DNA of 6,932 nucleotides from Patescibacteria group bacterium (lineage in GTDB: Bacteria > Patescibacteriota > Gracilibacteria > Peribacterales > Peribacteraceae). Both the position numbers and the translations under genes were made by a program. The stretch covers positions 1 to 6,932 of the forward strand of contig JAHISE010000163.1 of NCBI GenBank assembly GCA_018818235.1, written 5' to 3'. Below are positions 5,982 through 6,932 of the stretch, piece after piece. The stretch's first letter is position 1. Each line of letters starts with the position of its first letter. The notes below the pieces were generated by a model. It made no database searches. It was not told the origin of the DNA and worked only from the letters and a program-made list of their open reading frames with translations.

Positions 5982-6677
5982 ATGGCAAGCGAAAAAAAAG
6001 TTCCGGAGCATGTTGTAATTATCCCTGATGGTAATCGTAGATGGGCTAGGAAGAAGGGTTGGAAGCCTTGGAAGGGACACGAGGTAGCTGGAGAAGAAGG
6101 AAATATTAGATCTTTGGTGAAGGAAGCGCAGAGCCTTGGTATTGGGGTGTTGAGTGTTTGGGGATTTTCTACTGAGAATTGGAAGCGTGAGAAGGACGAG
6201 GTTGAAAGGATTCTTGATGTTGTTGAGAAGGCTGTTTTTACGTTTGGGAAAGAAATTGAGAAAGAGAAGTTGAGGTTTAGGCATGTTGGGAGAAAGGATA
6301 GATTGCCTGAGAAGATGGTTAAGGAATTGGAGAGGCTTGAAAAGCTAAGTAAGGGGTTTGATGGGATGATGATTGTTTTGTGCTTGGATTATGGTGGGAG
6401 GGATGAAATTGCCAGAGCTGTGAATAAGGCTATTGAGAAAGGAGAAAAGGTTGATGAAGAGAGTTTTAAGGATTTTTTGGACACTGAGGGGATTGCAGAT
6501 CCGGATTTGATTATTAGGACTGGTGGTGATACTAGAATGAGTGGGTTTATGCCGTATCAGTCTACTTACGCGGAGTTGTATTTTACAGATACCTTGTTTC
6601 CTGACTTTAATGCTGATAAGTTACGAGAGGCAGTGGATTGGTTTTTGGATGTTGATAGAAGATTTGGCGGGGGTTAG
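5982..6677 (+). CDS. uppS: Cis-prenyltransferase (undecaprenyl/dolichyl-type polyprenyl diphosphate synthase)
   Basis: Adds isopentenyl diphosphate units in cis configuration to an allylic primer, giving a long polyprenyl diphosphate; in archaea the product becomes the dolichol-type lipid carrier for protein N-glycosylation and surface glycans. The 231-residue protein is complete. Visible family motifs: IPDGNRRWA (14-22, catalytic Asp16), KGH (31-33), SVWGFSTENWKR (58-69), LDYGGRDEI (135-143), and DLIIRTGGDTRMSGF (175-189) leading to YAELYFTDTLFPDF (196-209), with Glu198 at the metal-binding position and Arg179/Arg185 at the diphosphate-binding positions. It ends in RRFGGG, the usual family end (RRFGG). 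The E. coli enzyme is 253 residues. The N-terminus starts close to the first motif, and the ATG at 5982 fits the box A. The 279-base structured gap upstream makes it a separate transcription unit. Chain length cannot be read from sequence. Confidence 0.95.
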   Translation: MASEKKVPEHVVIIPDGNRRWARKKGWKPWKGHEVAGEEGNIRSLVKEAQSLGIGVLSVWGFSTENWKREKDEVERILDVVEKAVFTFGKEIEKEKLRFRHVGRKDRLPEKMVKELERLEKLSKGFDGMMIVLCLDYGGRDEIARAVNKAIEKGEKVDEESFKDFLDTEGIADPDLIIRTGGDTRMSGFMPYQSTYAELYFTDTLFPDFNADKLREAVDWFLDVDRRFGGG

Positions 6678-6682
6678 TTGAC

Positions 6683-6736
6683 GCGGGGTAATTTTCTTAA
6701 AGTCCCGCAAGAAATCCCGTTGCTTTAGCTGTGGGA
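6683..6736 (+). other. Tandem hairpins resembling an IS200/IS605 right end or omega-RNA 3' part
   Basis: A GCGGGG/TCCCGC stem (6683-6688 with 6703-6708) is followed by a second hairpin at 6715-6736 (TCCC/GGGA outer arms, GC/GC inner pairs, loop TTTA) and then by TGAATTGC. A CCCGT-GCTTTAGC-GGGA hairpin near a short unpaired end is the look of the right end, and omega-RNA 3' end, of many TnpB-bearing IS605 elements. No tnpB precedes it here, since uppS ends at 6677. It could be the relic of an older insertion, part of the neighbouring element's left end, or simply the uppS terminator structure. Confidence 0.35.
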
Positions 6737-6739
6737 TGA

Positions 6740-6764
6740 ATTGCGGCAATCTTTTTCTATTTTG
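6740..6764 (+). terminator. Possible terminator of uppS
   Basis: A short stem ATTG/CAAT (6740-6743 with 6747-6750, loop CGG) is followed at once by the T-rich run CTTTTTCTATTTTG (6751-6764). The T tract is sufficient for archaeal termination; the four-base-pair stem is weak. Confidence 0.4.
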
Positions 6765-6797
6765 ATTAATATAAAAAAATGAGCGACGACTCGCTCA
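6762..6797 (+). mobile_element. Candidate left end of an IS200/IS605 element
   Basis: TTGAT (6762-6766) is a target motif known from the IS200/IS605 family (ISDra2 inserts 3' of it). Thirteen bases further on is a compact perfect hairpin, TGAGCGA (6780-6786) and TCGCTCA (6791-6797) with loop CGAC, like the subterminal hairpins bound by Y1 transposases. The cleavage point after 6766 is an inference; the right end lies beyond the window, so the boundary cannot be confirmed. Confidence 0.4.
6767..6778 (+). promoter_or_regulatory. Possible box A for the transposase gene
   Basis: TAATATAAAAAA is TATA-like and lies about 80 bases before the transposase ATG, giving a predicted leader of some 55-60 bases that includes the Shine-Dalgarno and a short inverted repeat (AGAAC/GTTCT, 6818-6822 and 6829-6833). 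The A/T background makes this weak. Confidence 0.3.
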
Positions 6798-6846
6798 CTG
6801 TATCTACAAACAGGGTGAGAACTGACTTGTTCTAAATAAACTTAAC

Positions 6847-6851
6847 GGAGG
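6847..6851 (+). promoter_or_regulatory. Shine-Dalgarno of the transposase gene
   Basis: GGAGG lies five bases before the ATG at 6857, a strong canonical site. It contrasts with the apparently leaderless chromosomal genes DHH, Nudix and uppS. Confidence 0.75.
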
Positions 6852-6856
6852 TAAAA

Positions 6857-6932
6857 ATGTATCAAACTTACGGGAATTCGGTCGGGAACAACTTCAAGCA
6901 CGTTAAGATAACGCCGAAGTATCGTTACAAAA
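6857..6932 (+). CDS. tnpA: IS200/IS605 family Y1 transposase (TnpA), 3'-truncated by window
   Basis: Only 25 codons are visible; the frame is open at the right edge. The stretch HVKITPKYRYK (residues 15-25) matches the first beta strand of IS200/IS605 TnpA proteins, where H-x-(V/I)-x-(F/I)-(T/V)-PKYR-(R/Y)-K is the family's N-terminal hallmark. Known members are small HUH single-strand transposases that cut and rejoin hairpin-bearing element ends with one catalytic tyrosine; the HUH and Tyr motifs would lie outside the window. The start is fixed by GGAGG five bases upstream. Codons end often in C (AAC, TTC, CAC, GTC, TAC), unlike the rest of the window, consistent with recent acquisition. Whether a tnpB accompanies it cannot be seen. 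Confidence 0.8.
   Translation, partial: MYQTYGNSVGNNFKHVKITPKYRYK

Noticed and set aside
5699..6028. 109-codon open frame on the plus strand across the acylphosphatase-uppS gap
   Set aside because: It starts with TTG inside the acylphosphatase gene, ends inside uppS, has no ribosome-binding site or recognisable domain, and runs through several inverted repeats.
1..6932. CRISPR array
   Set aside because: No regularly spaced identical repeats of 20-40 bases; the only direct repeats seen are the imperfect pair at 5781 and 5910.

Overview
The window looks like part of an AT-rich archaeal chromosome. Three genes (bases 3869, 4966 and 5982) have an archaeal box A-like element centred about 25 bp before an ATG with no usable Shine-Dalgarno, which is the pattern of leaderless archaeal mRNAs. 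The gene set also fits an archaeon: a subtilisin-propeller exoprotein, a DHH/DHHA1 phosphoesterase, a small acylphosphatase, a cis-prenyltransferase and an IS200/IS605 transposase. A DPANN lineage such as Woesearchaeota or Pacearchaeota is my guess from gene flavour only; no rRNA or other marker is present.

Layout, all genes on the plus strand. (1) 2-3817: most of a very large secreted subtilisin-like (S8) protease whose N-terminus lies left of the window. It carries the end of an inhibitory prodomain, a complete catalytic domain, Ig-like domains, eight FG-GAP/VCBS-like calcium-loop motifs (a beta-propeller) and an unassigned cysteine-containing C-terminal domain. (2) 3869-4927: a DHH/DHHA1 phosphoesterase. 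(3) 4966-5367: a Nudix protein with two substitutions in the Nudix box. (4) 5364-5702: an acylphosphatase with a 4-base start/stop overlap to the Nudix gene and its own Shine-Dalgarno. (5) 5703-5981: a 279-base stretch with no convincing gene, C-rich on the plus strand and full of inverted repeats. (6) 5982-6677: a complete cis-prenyl (undecaprenyl/dolichyl-type) diphosphate synthase, probably making the polyprenyl carrier for surface glycosylation. (7) 6678-6932: hairpins resembling IS200/IS605 ends, then the first 25 codons of a Y1 (TnpA-type) transposase running off the right edge.

The DHH, Nudix and acylphosphatase genes all act on phosphate bonds and lie close together, but the DHH and Nudix genes each seem to have their own promoter, so only Nudix-acylphosphatase is a clear coupled pair. 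The protease uses A/T-ending codons, the DHH, acylphosphatase and prenyltransferase genes prefer G-ending codons, and the transposase start is rich in C-ending codons, so the window is a compositional mosaic.

The most unusual stretch is 5702-5965: six stems in series, several of which extend by G-U pairs only if the plus strand is the RNA, plus a duplicated module and a G-quadruplex-capable minus strand. It may be a structured RNA, a long regulatory leader or a small repeat element; sequence alone does not decide.
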